Assembly (NCBI GenBank): GCA_965230755.1
Contig: CBDDLT010000015.1
Location: forward strand, 186,001 to 250,000
Source of the DNA: DATFJT01 sp965230755
GTDB taxonomy: Bacteria > Bacteroidota > Bacteroidia > Chitinophagales > Saprospiraceae
Length of the DNA stretch: 64,000 nucleotides
Reading direction: 5' to 3'
Shown here in pieces: positions 51,516 through 60,863 of the stretch. The notes under the pieces were generated by a model, which saw only the letters and a list, made by a program, of their open reading frames with translations, was not told where the DNA came from and ran no database searches. Each line of letters starts with the position of its first letter. The stretch's first letter is position 1. Position numbers and translations under genes: made by a program.

Positions 51516-52190
51516 ATGAAAGTAAATATTGAACCCACATGGCTCGAAGAGCTAAAAGATGAATTTGAAAAGCCTTATTTTCATACAATTAAGTCTCATT
51601 TGGTTGAATCGATACACCAAAAAAAGATCATTTATCCTCCTGGCAAACTCATTTTTAATGCATTTGATTCTACGCCTTTCGATAAAGTAAAAGTGGTCAT
51701 CCTAGGACAAGATCCTTATCACAATCCGGGAGAGGCAATGGGGCTATGCTTTAGCGTTCCAAAGGGAGTGCGAGTCCCCCCATCCCTGAAAAATATCTAT
51801 AAGGAAATCAATAATGATCTGAGCGTTCCTATTCCAGCACACGGCGATTTAAGCGCATGGGCTGATCAAGGTGTATTCCTGCTAAATGCTATCTTAACTG
51901 TAGAAAAAAATAAACCAGCTTCACACAGAAAAATTGGTTGGCAAGAATTTACGGATGCAGTAATATCTAAACTTTCTGAAAGAAGAGAAGGGGTGGTTTT
52001 TCTTCTATGGGGTAACTTTGCCAAAAGCAAAAAAGTACTGATCGACAGAAATAAGCATCTGATTTTAGAATCAGTTCATCCCAGCCCCCTGGCAGGAAAA
52101 GCCTTTTTTGACAACCATCATTTTTCGCAGGCCAATGATTATCTTGTTCGCAACAATAAAGAACCGATCGACTGGTCTCTAATCTCTTGA
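51516..52190 (+). CDS. ung: Uracil-DNA glycosylase
   Basis: A 224-residue family 1 uracil-DNA glycosylase. The water-activating loop GQDPYHN (64-70, catalytic D66), the uracil-binding LLNAILTVE (122-130) and the DNA-intercalating HPSPLA (188-193) are intact. It removes uracil from DNA in base-excision repair. It starts at the ATG after an AT-rich gap shared with the divergent M48 operon and is followed after four bases by a DUF423 membrane protein, a common small pairing in bacteria. Confidence 0.96.
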   Translation: MKVNIEPTWLEELKDEFEKPYFHTIKSHLVESIHQKKIIYPPGKLIFNAFDSTPFDKVKVVILGQDPYHNPGEAMGLCFSVPKGVRVPPSLKNIYKEINNDLSVPIPAHGDLSAWADQGVFLLNAILTVEKNKPASHRKIGWQEFTDAVISKLSERREGVVFLLWGNFAKSKKVLIDRNKHLILESVHPSPLAGKAFFDNHHFSQANDYLVRNNKEPIDWSLIS

Positions 52191-52194
52191 AATA

Positions 52195-52599
52195 ATGAAT
52201 GCAACAAAGAATATTATCGTAATCGGAGCACTTCTAACCGGAGTTTCTATCATATTAGGCGCTTTTGCGGCACATGCTTTGAAGTCTTATGTACCCGCTT
52301 CATCGGTTGAGTCATTTAAGACAGGTGTAGAATATGCAAGATTTCACGGATTGGCCTTAGTGCTCATCGCCTTGATACCGGAGCATTTTCTCCATCTCAG
52401 GCAAAAGAAATTAGTCTCTATCTTAATCTTGATCGGTAGTATTATGTTTTCCTTTTCGATCTTCTTCCTCGTAATGAATAAAATATGGCAGGTCGAATGG
52501 CTCAAAATCATGGGACCGATCACACCTCTAGGGGGTGTAATTATGATTTTAGCATGGTTTCTTTTGGCTCATTATGTTTTCTATTCTAGAAGAAATTAA
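52195..52599 (+). CDS. DUF423 family small membrane protein
   Basis: A 134-residue protein with four membrane helices. The N-terminal GAFAAHALKSYVP (22-34) followed by FKTGVEYARFHGLALVLIA is the DUF423 signature. Function of the family is unknown. It follows ung by four bases and is convergent with the alpha/beta hydrolase, ending 12 bases away with no clear terminator. Confidence 0.92.
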   Translation: MNATKNIIVIGALLTGVSIILGAFAAHALKSYVPASSVESFKTGVEYARFHGLALVLIALIPEHFLHLRQKKLVSILILIGSIMFSFSIFFLVMNKIWQVEWLKIMGPITPLGGVIMILAWFLLAHYVFYSRRN

Positions 52600-52611
52600 A
52601 ACGAGGTAACC

Positions 52612-53535
52612 TTAGTCGAGTTTTACAAGTTGAGATTCTAACTCTTTCTTAACCAAAGCCAATACTTGGTTATTTTTGGCCAAAGAGAAATGGCCTAAAC
52701 CCTGTGTTTCTATCAAGGTAAAGTTGGGTTTCTTTTTGTGCAACTGACGGGCATTGTCGATTTTGGTAATTCGATCATTTTTGTCGTGCACAATGATTCC
52801 GTGATTTATTTTACACTGTTCGAATAAGTCCTGAACATTCAGTTCCTCAACTTCAACATCGAATTTGCTTTCGACCAACTGCAGAATGGCTCGATACAAA
52901 TTCTCCGGAGCTCCGACTACTGATTTAAATTCTTCAAATACATGGATTAGTCGATTAGGTGAAGCGATGACTACCATAAAATCAAGGGATTCATCTTTTC
53001 TACTATTCGAATAAAGATAGGTAGCGACTGTATTTCCGAATGAGTGTCCGATAATTCCTCTTACAGAAGGATATCTGGATACCAATTGGTCCAACACTCT
53101 AGACTGAATCAACATATTGCTGTATTTCCCTTCAGACTCCCCGTGAGCTGGACCGTCAAATGCAACAACATTGTATCCTAATTCATGCATGATTGGAACC
53201 ATATTCCTCAACGCGGTACCTCTGGATTGCCAACCATGAGATAGCACTACCCATGGAGCCGAAGCATTGATTTCCCACTCATAAATTCTTATTTTCTTTC
53301 CCTCATACCGCATTTCATCTCGGCGAAGATCTTTCAGTAACTCATCTTCAAACTTATGTTTGGCAATTACTCGTGGCCTCATGAAAAGTTTTAGGTAAAC
53401 AGGAGCTAATAAGCTTGGAAAGATTCGACCCAAAGTCGCTGAAAACACCCGGACCAATTTAAGGGCAAAAGGCGGAGCTGGATCAACATAAGGTCTCGAT
53501 TTCCGATCCGATATCTTTAATTCAACTACTTTCAT
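52612..53535 (-). CDS. Alpha/beta hydrolase
   Basis: A 307-residue cytoplasmic hydrolase. After an 85-residue N-terminal extension of mostly basic helices, the fold starts at WVVLSHGWQSRG; GHSFGN (163-168) holds nucleophile S165, the acid is probably in HDKNDRIT and the histidine in GLGHFSL near residue 285. Substrate unknown. It is monocistronic; about 240 AT-rich bases upstream separate it from the divergent folK unit. Confidence 0.85.
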   Translation of the reverse strand: MKVVELKISDRKSRPYVDPAPPFALKLVRVFSATLGRIFPSLLAPVYLKLFMRPRVIAKHKFEDELLKDLRRDEMRYEGKKIRIYEWEINASAPWVVLSHGWQSRGTALRNMVPIMHELGYNVVAFDGPAHGESEGKYSNMLIQSRVLDQLVSRYPSVRGIIGHSFGNTVATYLYSNSRKDESLDFMVVIASPNRLIHVFEEFKSVVGAPENLYRAILQLVESKFDVEVEELNVQDLFEQCKINHGIIVHDKNDRITKIDNARQLHKKKPNFTLIETQGLGHFSLAKNNQVLALVKKELESQLVKLD

Positions 53536-53777
53536 TAATCTAGAATTTTACCATCATATGAAAACCAACAACCCTAATACTATCGACAATTATTTTGCAA
53601 ATCTACGATCTCTTAACTGCACTAAGATTCAATAAACGCATTCTAATAATAGATATTACCAGCGTTAAAAAAAGTTTCTTCTCATTTCACAATATAAAGA
53701 AGTCAAAAAAATATGATTTGTTTACACTAGTCATTAATATTGATCTATTAATTCTTGATTTTTAATCTTTTGATGTA

Positions 53778-54269
53778 ATGCTTTTAGTTTTCTCCCTTGG
53801 TTCGAATATTGGAAACAAAACGGAAAATTTATTGGAAGCATGCGATAAGTTGAAAAAAGAGATTGGCGATATTATTCTGCAGTCTCAATTCTATGAGTCT
53901 GAACCGTGGGGAGTGGAAAACCAGGAGAATTATTACAACGCAGTCATTGCGATAAATGCAGACATGAAACCCAAAGAAATTAAAGATACCATTCAAGGTA
54001 TTGAGAAGGAAATAGGTCGAGAGTACAACTCTGAAAGATGGCATTCAAGAATTATAGATATCGACTTAATCTATGCGGATGAGTTAATTTATGTTACCAG
54101 AGATTTTCAAATACCCCACAAGAGAATGCATCTGAGAAATTTTGTTCTCGAACCTTTATGTGAAATTTTGCCTGATATGCTACACCCAGTTTTCGGCAAG
54201 ACAAGTATCGAATTACTTAAAAACTGTCCCGATCAGTCCAAGGTTAAAGTGATAGCCCATGCAGGATGA
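53778..54269 (+). CDS. folK: 2-amino-4-hydroxy-6-hydroxymethyldihydropteridine diphosphokinase
   Basis: A 163-residue HPPK, which pyrophosphorylates the pterin in folate synthesis. VFSLGSNIGNK (4-14) opens the ATP domain; FYESEPWG is the family YxT/SxPxG-like pterin loop; ERWHSRIIDIDLIYAD (about 81-96) holds the two catalytic Mg-binding Asp; IPHKRMHLRNFVLEPL (about 112-127) is the closing PH..xxxR.FVL.PL motif. The stop overlaps the start of the deoxynucleoside kinase by 11 bases, an arrangement I recall as common in Bacteroidota. Confidence 0.95.
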   Translation: MLLVFSLGSNIGNKTENLLEACDKLKKEIGDIILQSQFYESEPWGVENQENYYNAVIAINADMKPKEIKDTIQGIEKEIGREYNSERWHSRIIDIDLIYADELIYVTRDFQIPHKRMHLRNFVLEPLCEILPDMLHPVFGKTSIELLKNCPDQSKVKVIAHAG

Positions 54270-54900
54270 GCTGTTCGAATTTATCGTCTTTGAGGGAAAT
54301 ATAGGTACCGGAAAAACCAGCCTAGCCACGAAGTATGCGGATCACTTTAATTATGGTCTAATCCTGGAAGCATTTCAAGAAAATGAATTTCTTGAAACCT
54401 TTTATCAGAATCCCGATCGTCACGCGCTTCCCCTGGAGTTGTGGTTTATGGCAGAGCGATATAAACAAATGGAAGACCACTTTTCAAAAGGCGATTTATT
54501 CAAAAAGGGTTTCATCTCCGATTATATTTTTCCTAAGACACTTTTGTTCGCCAAGAATAATCTCAATGAGAATGAATTTCAACTCTTCAAAAAACTATTC
54601 GACCTTCTAGACCCTCAGATACCATCTCCCGATTTAATGGTCTATCTTCATCGCCCAATTAATGTCTTAGTGGAACAAATTAAGAAACGCGGAAGATCAT
54701 TCGAACAGGGTATCAGCGAAGAATATTTAGAGAGCATTGCTTCTCAATATGAACAATACATGAATTCGAGTTCAGAGAATAACATTCTCTATATTCACTG
54801 TGGCAATAAAGATTTCATTGGAGAGCCCAAGTATTTTGAAAGAATACTGGACATGATTGAACGGCATTCGAAGAAAGGAATGGAAATCGTAGAACTGTAA
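54259..54900 (+). CDS. Deoxynucleoside kinase
   Basis: A 213-residue dNK-family kinase. P-loop GNIGTGKTS (13-21), substrate-side LEAFQENEFL near residue 34, the ERYKQ region near 64, SDYIFPKTLLFAK (DRS-like motif with Ser/Asp) near residue 88, and the lid RGRSFEQG (about 150). It phosphorylates deoxynucleosides for salvage; specificity unknown. Central gene of the folK-dNK-RlmI-like operon (gaps -11 and +5 bases). Confidence 0.9.
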   Translation: MQDELFEFIVFEGNIGTGKTSLATKYADHFNYGLILEAFQENEFLETFYQNPDRHALPLELWFMAERYKQMEDHFSKGDLFKKGFISDYIFPKTLLFAKNNLNENEFQLFKKLFDLLDPQIPSPDLMVYLHRPINVLVEQIKKRGRSFEQGISEEYLESIASQYEQYMNSSSENNILYIHCGNKDFIGEPKYFERILDMIERHSKKGMEIVEL

Positions 54901-54905
54901 TAGAT

Positions 54906-56072
54906 ATGTTAGACCTTAAACTTAGAAGGAACAAAGATGGGATCATTTATTTAAGGCACCCTTGGATTTTTTCGGGAGCCATCGATTCCAGACAAGATTT
55001 TCCCGAAGAGGGAGATGAGGTTCGTGTTGTAAGTTCAAAGGGTAAATTTGTTGGTATTGGTCATTATTATACCGGAAGTATCGCGGTCAGAATTATTAGC
55101 GATCAGGACAAGGAATTGGACCAGAAGTTTTGGAATCACAAGATTGATGATGCCATTAACTATAGGATTCAGTTGAAGCTCTACGATCCTGCTGATAACA
55201 ATGCCATGAGAATAATTAATGGTGAAGGCGATGGACTCTCGGGTTTGATTGTTGATTATTATAAGGGACTGGCTGTGGTACAATGTCACGGCTACGGCAT
55301 GGTTAAGGCTTCAGAGAAAATTAAGCAAGCCCTACTAAATCAGAAGCTCCTTCCCATACATTCGATCTATCTTCAAGACAAGTCAGATAACAGAGGTCGA
55401 AAAGAGGATGGACTCATTCATGGCGACAAGGATCGCGAAGTCATCAGTGAAAATGGGATACAATTTATTGCGGATGCTCAAAAAGGGCAAAAGACAGGAT
55501 TTTTTCTGGATCAAAAGAATAATAGACAATTGTTGGGGAGTATTTCCGAGTCAAAAACTGTATTGAATACATTTTGCTATAACGGAGGCTTTAGTTTGTA
55601 TGCTCTTCAAGCCGGCGCCAATCATGTGACTTCCATTGATTCGTCCTCGGTGGCCATGGAGCAATTGGAGGAAAACATTATTCTTAACTCCATGCAGGAA
55701 TATCCTCATCAAAGCATTACTGATGATGTCATGGACTATTTGAGAAATACTGAGGAAACATTTGACATCATAGTACTCGATCCTCCCGCCTTCGCCAAAA
55801 GCCGACGTAAAAGCCACAATGCCGTACAGGCTTATAAGCGCCTAAATATATTGGGGATGAATCGATTAAAGCCCAAAGGTCTCCTGATGACTTTTTCTTG
55901 TAGTCAGGTAATTGACGAACAACTTTTCTATCATACTATAGTTTCTTCCGGACTCGAATTGGGCCAGAATTTCAGAGTAATTCAGAAGTTGAGTCAAGGA
56001 CCTGATCACCCCGTCAATCTCTTTCATTCCGAAGGCAGATACCTTAAAGGACTCCTGCTCCAAAAGGTTTAA
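54906..56072 (+). CDS. RlmI-like class I rRNA cytosine-C5 methyltransferase
   Basis: A 388-residue RNA methyltransferase with an N-terminal PUA domain (about 1-75), a linker domain and a Rossmann domain: LDQKNNRQLL, FCYNGGFSLYALQAGA (SAM motif I, about 224-239), and LDPPAFAKSRR (DPP catalytic loop about 300-310), then SCSQVID. This is the RlmI/RlmK-like arrangement; RlmI makes m5C1962 in 23S rRNA, though the exact site here is inference. Third gene of the operon; no terminator hairpin is obvious after it. Confidence 0.9.
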   Translation: MLDLKLRRNKDGIIYLRHPWIFSGAIDSRQDFPEEGDEVRVVSSKGKFVGIGHYYTGSIAVRIISDQDKELDQKFWNHKIDDAINYRIQLKLYDPADNNAMRIINGEGDGLSGLIVDYYKGLAVVQCHGYGMVKASEKIKQALLNQKLLPIHSIYLQDKSDNRGRKEDGLIHGDKDREVISENGIQFIADAQKGQKTGFFLDQKNNRQLLGSISESKTVLNTFCYNGGFSLYALQAGANHVTSIDSSSVAMEQLEENIILNSMQEYPHQSITDDVMDYLRNTEETFDIIVLDPPAFAKSRRKSHNAVQAYKRLNILGMNRLKPKGLLMTFSCSQVIDEQLFYHTIVSSGLELGQNFRVIQKLSQGPDHPVNLFHSEGRYLKGLLLQKV

Positions 56073-56245
56073 TCCAAGTCCTGCTTTTAACTCGTTTTTA
56101 AGCTCCCCTTAAAATATTGTTAATTTTTTTGAGTACTTCTTCCATGCTCTTGGGTCAAGTAGTAAATCGGCTTTTATGTTACGAGTTTACTTTTCGAAAA
56201 TTTTTTAACAGATCATCAATTCTTTAATTTTTAAAACATGTAACT

Positions 56246-57715
56246 ATGAAAAAGAGAAATGTAGTGAGTTATTGTTGGATAGTGCTAGCAATGCTTATCG
56301 TCTTTAGTTGCTCTGAGGATGACACTTTAGAAAATGAATTGGCAACTCAGGAACAAGCGATTAAAGGAGGTGGAAATGGAGGTAACGACCGCGATCGAGA
56401 CGGCAGAGACTCGGACGTAGAGAACCTTGACACCGATGTCTTATTGGAATGGATGGAATTATTTCTGGAGCTAGAAAGGTATGCCGACGGAATGAGACCT
56501 AATGCTTCCGCCAGAGCAATTGCTTACATTAATTTGGCAGCTTACGAAACTGCGGTCGATGGTATGAACGGCTTTCAATCCAATGATGGCAAGATTAGAG
56601 GTCTGAATGTCTCTAATAATCGAAACAGCAGGGGACTGGACTTTGAACTGGCCTTAAATGCCTGTTACGCAGACGTATTCGATCACTTTATTATCAACTT
56701 GCCGAGTGGTTTGGAGTCTGAGATCGATCAACTCGAAAGTACTTTAGAAAATCGATTCTCAAGAAACAACAGTGCCCAGGAGATCAGAGATTCGAAGAAC
56801 TTTGGAGCGCGTGTGGCGCAGGACATCATCAACTTTGCCAAGACAGATGTGGAAGCTGAAGCTCAAATTCTGGACCCACAACCAGATTCTTATGTGCCTC
56901 CAACTGGACCAGGTTATTGGACTTTTTCAGCGGAACCGGAAAGAGCGTTATTTCCATACTGGGAGACTGTTAGAACTTTTGTCATAGAACCGGATCAAAC
57001 CAGTACAGTTGCCCCAATACCGTATAGTAATAATCCGGGAAGTGATTACTACGCTGAAATGATGGAAGTGTATACCGTCAATAACAGAGCTAGAGATGAG
57101 GACGCAGAAGAATTATGGATTGCTGAATTCTGGAGTGATGATGTGGGTGGTTTGACCTTTGGCCCACCTTCTAGACAGGTAGCTATTGCGAACCAATTGA
57201 TCGAACAGTTCAATTATAATCTGCAAGATGCACTTCACATGTATCTGAAACTGGGATTCTCTTTGAACGATGCGGCTGTTTCGACCTGGAAGTACAAATA
57301 TGAGTATATGGTTATGAGACCTAGTGTGTTCATTCACGATTTCATCGATCCCAATTACCAGACTAATTTGTATCGATTGATCCCATGGCCAAATCCTACG
57401 TTTCCTGGATATCCATCTGGTCACTCTTGCTTTGCTTCTGCGGCTGCCGGTGTATTCATTGATTTCTTTGGGGACAATGTAACATTTACGGATCGATCGC
57501 ATGAAGGTAGAACAGAATTTAGGGGAGCACCTCGAACATTCAACACCTTAAGTGATATGGCGGCAGAAAACGCTTTTTCCAGAATTCCTTTGGGTGTTCA
57601 TATAAGAATGGATTGCGAAGAAGGATTGCGTCTAGGTTATGAAATTTCTGAAAGTGTCAATGATTACGATTTGACATCGACGAGAAGGCGATCTTCAGAT
57701 TTGGAGTTATTGTAA
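56246..57715 (+). CDS. Vanadium-dependent haloperoxidase / PAP2-like lipoprotein
   Basis: A 489-residue lipoprotein with lipobox VFSC (C22) and a Gly/Asp-rich linker. The acid-phosphatase/haloperoxidase bundle has the anchor-binding PGYPSGHS (histidine 393) and the second histidine in FSRIPLGVHIRMDCEEGLRLG; VMRPSVFIHDF is the lysine/arginine-side helix. The family binds phosphate or vanadate; haloperoxidase or phosphatase activity cannot be told apart here. It is monocistronic and ended by a terminator. Confidence 0.85.
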   Translation: MKKRNVVSYCWIVLAMLIVFSCSEDDTLENELATQEQAIKGGGNGGNDRDRDGRDSDVENLDTDVLLEWMELFLELERYADGMRPNASARAIAYINLAAYETAVDGMNGFQSNDGKIRGLNVSNNRNSRGLDFELALNACYADVFDHFIINLPSGLESEIDQLESTLENRFSRNNSAQEIRDSKNFGARVAQDIINFAKTDVEAEAQILDPQPDSYVPPTGPGYWTFSAEPERALFPYWETVRTFVIEPDQTSTVAPIPYSNNPGSDYYAEMMEVYTVNNRARDEDAEELWIAEFWSDDVGGLTFGPPSRQVAIANQLIEQFNYNLQDALHMYLKLGFSLNDAAVSTWKYKYEYMVMRPSVFIHDFIDPNYQTNLYRLIPWPNPTFPGYPSGHSCFASAAAGVFIDFFGDNVTFTDRSHEGRTEFRGAPRTFNTLSDMAAENAFSRIPLGVHIRMDCEEGLRLGYEISESVNDYDLTSTRRRSSDLELL

Positions 57716-57723
57716 TGTTTGAT

Positions 57724-57753
57724 GAGTGGGTGATCGATTTAGATCACCCGCTC
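57724..57753. terminator. Terminator between the haloperoxidase-like gene and the lipoprotein gene
   Basis: GAGTGGGTGATC / GATCACCCGCTC forms a 12-bp stem with one wobble and a six-base loop, followed by TTCTTATTT. It serves both convergent genes. Confidence 0.85.
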
Positions 57754-57760
57754 TTCTTAT

Positions 57761-58447
57761 TTAGTTTACTATCTGTACAACTTTATTCGTGCACCTATAC
57801 TTGGAGGTTACTACTCCACCCACTTCTGTACCCTGAGAAACAGGAACCTGTGTACTTCTATCCATGTAAAGTGTAGACGGTCCCAATGGTAGATTCTCCA
57901 ACTGTGCCTTACCCATGACAATTTCTGTAGCTCCATCCGTGTCCGTATAGAACAAAGCGTCGTCTCCAAAAGTCCAGGATCCTGCAAAAACCCCTACCCT
58001 TTCATCAGCTCCCAATGCAGTGCCATCCCACACCAAGGCATAGGATGAAGATTGCGAAATGGAATCTAGACCAGCAGGAAAAGCAATGTCTGAGTAAGAA
58101 GGCGCTGTATTGCTAAAAAACTCACCATCAACATCTGTATATTCGAAAGTACCACCTTGGAGGCGACCCGCATATTCTCGCGTATGAGCAAGAAGAATTT
58201 GGTTGTAATCCAAGATATCACCATTAAAAGTCACTTCTGCCGGTGAGGACAATTCAAGAATTGTCCCTGTGGGTCCGCCAAATCTAAATCTGGCTGATGC
58301 CAGGGTTTTATCCGTATTTTCATTGTAAAAAAGCTCATAAGAAGCATAAATCCTGTCCTGATTGACATCTTCTGAATCCTCCACTTCACAAGAGAACAAC
58401 AACAAACTAAGTAAACTGATACCGAGAAAAAAGCTAATAGACTTCAT
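57761..58447 (-). CDS. Lipoprotein of unknown function
   Basis: A 228-residue lipoprotein with lipobox LLFSC (C20) and an acidic Asp/Glu linker (EVEDSEDVNQD). The remainder is beta-rich, in modules of about 70 residues with repeated Asp-Thr-Asp turns (FYTDTDGATE, FEYTDVDGEF), and resembles Ig- or beta-sandwich surface proteins; no family name. It faces the haloperoxidase-like gene across a shared terminator; no operon partner. Confidence 0.65.
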   Translation of the reverse strand: MKSISFFLGISLLSLLLFSCEVEDSEDVNQDRIYASYELFYNENTDKTLASARFRFGGPTGTILELSSPAEVTFNGDILDYNQILLAHTREYAGRLQGGTFEYTDVDGEFFSNTAPSYSDIAFPAGLDSISQSSSYALVWDGTALGADERVGVFAGSWTFGDDALFYTDTDGATEIVMGKAQLENLPLGPSTLYMDRSTQVPVSQGTEVGGVVTSKYRCTNKVVQIVN

Positions 58448-58610
58448 AGTACTGTTTTTAAGATTTCACTGTTAAATATAGGCTCTATTAACGACAAATA
58501 AGCCATGCAAGACCTATCTCTCTCAGTGAATAACAGGAATTTAAGAAAATAGCCCCCATTTTAAATACTATTTAATATTGCGAGTCAAGGGTAATGCCAA
58601 ATTTATTCCC

Positions 58611-58647
58611 AAAAGAAAAAGGAGTTATGAAAAAATCCATAACTCCT
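58611..58647 (-). terminator. Rho-independent terminator of tRNA-Pro
   Basis: On the minus strand AGGAGTTATG / CATAACTCCT encloses an eight-base loop and is followed by TTTTTCTTTT, seven bases after the encoded CCA of the tRNA. Confidence 0.92.
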
Positions 58648-58654
58648 AAATGAT

Positions 58655-58732
58655 TGGTCGGGATGACTAGATTCGAACTAGCGACCTCACGCCCCCCAGA
58701 CGTGCACTCTAACCGGGCTGAGCTACATCCCG
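58655..58732 (-). tRNA. tRNA-Pro (anticodon GGG)
   Basis: A complete cloverleaf on the minus strand: acceptor CGGGATG with CATCCCG, D-arm GCTC..GAGT, anticodon stem CACGT/GCGTG with loop CTGGGGG (anticodon GGG at 58695-58697), T-arm GCTAG TTCGAAT CTAGT, discriminator A and encoded CCA (58655-58657). Unlike tRNA-Arg at 34.7 kb, the CCA is encoded. A TATTTTTG element lies upstream and a strong terminator follows. Confidence 0.96.
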
Positions 58733-58747
58733 CTCATAAAAATCAAC

Positions 58748-58755
58748 CAAAAATA
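58748..58755 (-). promoter_or_regulatory. Putative -7 element of tRNA-Pro
   Basis: TATTTTTG (TAnnTTTG) on the minus strand, ending 15 bases before the tRNA 5' end. A TTG lies upstream but at short spacing. Confidence 0.5.
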
Positions 58756-59108
58756 GTTTAACCTATCTTTTCAATTTTCCTTTCAAAAGTAATTGCTTTG
58801 GATCGATTTTCAGTATTTCTAAACCAAATAATTTACCTAGTAGAATTTAAAACAAAGTCTTTAAAAAATTTAGGTTAAATATTGCTACAAAAATATTGTA
58901 CACTCATTAATCATCTGGGCATCATTCTATACTAAAGAGTTTCGATAAGAACATAAACCACATTCCCTTTATATAAAGTGTAAATTTCCATCAAAAGAGA
59001 AGGGCTCAACCAAGCTAGCACTTGATTAAGCCCCATTAAAAAACCCAAACACACCTATATCTTTATAACGGCATATGGATAGAATGGTTTAGATCAATTA
59101 AAAAAAAC
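58756..59108. other. Intergenic region with tRNA-Pro promoter side and T9SS-gene terminator
   Basis: About 350 AT-rich bases without a gene. The right part holds a hairpin at 59002-59033 (GGGCT...AGCCC with inner CAAG/CTTG); on the minus strand it is followed by TTCTCTTTT, so it can end transcription of the gene that stops at 59109. I see no other structured signal. Confidence 0.6.
59002..59033 (-). terminator. Probable terminator of the 59109-60863 gene
   Basis: Imperfect stem GGGCTtaatCAAG / CTTGgttgAGCCC on the minus strand followed by TTCTCTTTT, about 75 bases after the stop codon. Confidence 0.55.
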
Positions 59109-60863
59109 CTATTGTTTTACGAATTTTCCGAAATTATTGGTGCCACCATTTTGGTATTGAACAAAGTATAAACCAGGCTGATAATTTGTCAAATCAAGTT
59201 GGTACTCTGTATTACTCGTTACATTCGATTGATAGATCAATTTTCCTGCGACGTCCCTAATGGTTAATTGGCCAGAAGAATCTCCACCCGTCATTATAAT
59301 GCTTATTCTTTCTCTTGCTGGATTAGGACTGATCGTAATATTCATCATTTCGCTAATACCTAGCTGAGAATTATTTTCGTCATCTTCTCTTGGCTTGACC
59401 TTACACCATTCTTTCTGATAAGAATTAAACCCTGAAGAAACACCCAAACTAGTGGTAAAATTAGGGGGACTGGAATAATCCATTACGTTTACCAAGTTAA
59501 AAGGATGTGGTATTGGATCCCAATTAAATCGATCTAAGCAGTCACTATACCCTGGCATTGGCACTATATCTATACCGTAATTTCCAGAATGATCACTTGG
59601 AGTGAGCACTACATAACGACTTGTACTGCTGCTTGGCTGAAGATTGGACACCATGATTTCCTGATTGAAAATGTATGGATGTTCTCCTGAAAATGTAGAA
59701 AACAATCCTCCGCCATGTGTGTGAAAATTAGCGGAGGGCGCCATCCATTCTAATCCTGAACTAAGTGGTCCACCGCCATATCTTTCAAATTCTACATACC
59801 ACATGGTCGCATCATTACCAGAAGGTCCCTTTGTTCTAAAATAACCTGTAGCCACCAAGGCATCATGTGGATGATCGTAATGTGGTAAAAGTGAAAATCC
59901 GGCAGCATTGTAAGAACCATAAGTATTGTCTATTTCAAGGTAATAGGATACACTGGGCTCGACGAAAGGCGATCCGGAAACATCTCTGATCAAATTGATT
60001 TGAGGGTTATGAACCAAACTATTATTCGACATCAACCATACTTCATCAGTAGTATCATCGTATACCGCTGAAACTCCGACATGCTCCCAGTTGGTGGATT
60101 CGAAAGATAAATTTTGCAGCATGGCTCCTGAACCGGGATCAACGGTCATGGCTAAAACCCCTTGGGATTCAGTACCGCCAGCCATTCCCATACTACCTGT
60201 AGCAAATACAATTCCCGTGCTGGTTTCGAGAATATCATTGATAGAGCTGTTCGTCTCTGCTAATGAGGAGGTAAAATGACTTACCCAATTAACGGCAGTC
60301 AAGTTAGGATCAACATTAAAGAGTATCGAATAATTATGTGCTACTAGTGGATAATTAAAATTCTCTGCCCAAAATCCACCTACGATATATTGCCCAGTGC
60401 TCTGAGAATAGATAATATTTGTAGCGGCACAAGGAAATGAAGGCCCTGCATTATTGATATTTATCACATAATCGTTGATAAATCCACCTCCTGCATCCCA
60501 TCTACCCATGTAGATGTTTGGATTGGAAGAAATTCGATCAGTATATCCCACTACGACAATTTCTGCCGAACCAGGTTCCACCACTACATCCAATGCTCGA
60601 TCATCGAATCCAGGATTGGCGGTGACTTCCCAAACTACAAATCCGTTGAAGTCTATTTTGAGCAAATGAATCTCCGTATCTCCTGAGGGGTGAAATAAAG
60701 TTCCTGCAATTACATAACTATCATCTTGCGGTGACTGTTCGATCGAGTAATGATTAAAATCAAGACCCAATGAATACAAAAATGTGGGTAATGGGCTCTG
60801 ACTCCATGTTGGTAATGTCATGCATAAATAAAATGCCGAGAAGAGAAAAATAATCTTTTTCAT
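59109..60863 (-). CDS. Secreted protein with T9SS type A sorting domain
   Basis: A 584-residue exported protein. Signal peptide to about residue 21 (PTWSQ). The main part shows repeated beta-propeller-like units with GxxxxIYMGRWD, IVVVGYTD and VIAGTLF phrases, like propeller proteins that report measured values, but no named family is certain. From about 505 the tail has ISPNPARERISI, LTIRDVAGKLIYQSNV and LDLTNYQPGLYFVQ, a clear type A T9SS domain. It is therefore delivered outside the outer membrane. Monocistronic; upstream 368 bases carry a repeated ATAACTTTC. Confidence 0.85.
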   Translation of the reverse strand: MKKIIFLFSAFYLCMTLPTWSQSPLPTFLYSLGLDFNHYSIEQSPQDDSYVIAGTLFHPSGDTEIHLLKIDFNGFVVWEVTANPGFDDRALDVVVEPGSAEIVVVGYTDRISSNPNIYMGRWDAGGGFINDYVININNAGPSFPCAATNIIYSQSTGQYIVGGFWAENFNYPLVAHNYSILFNVDPNLTAVNWVSHFTSSLAETNSSINDILETSTGIVFATGSMGMAGGTESQGVLAMTVDPGSGAMLQNLSFESTNWEHVGVSAVYDDTTDEVWLMSNNSLVHNPQINLIRDVSGSPFVEPSVSYYLEIDNTYGSYNAAGFSLLPHYDHPHDALVATGYFRTKGPSGNDATMWYVEFERYGGGPLSSGLEWMAPSANFHTHGGGLFSTFSGEHPYIFNQEIMVSNLQPSSSTSRYVVLTPSDHSGNYGIDIVPMPGYSDCLDRFNWDPIPHPFNLVNVMDYSSPPNFTTSLGVSSGFNSYQKEWCKVKPREDDENNSQLGISEMMNITISPNPARERISIIMTGGDSSGQLTIRDVAGKLIYQSNVTSNTEYQLDLTNYQPGLYFVQYQNGGTNNFGKFVKQ

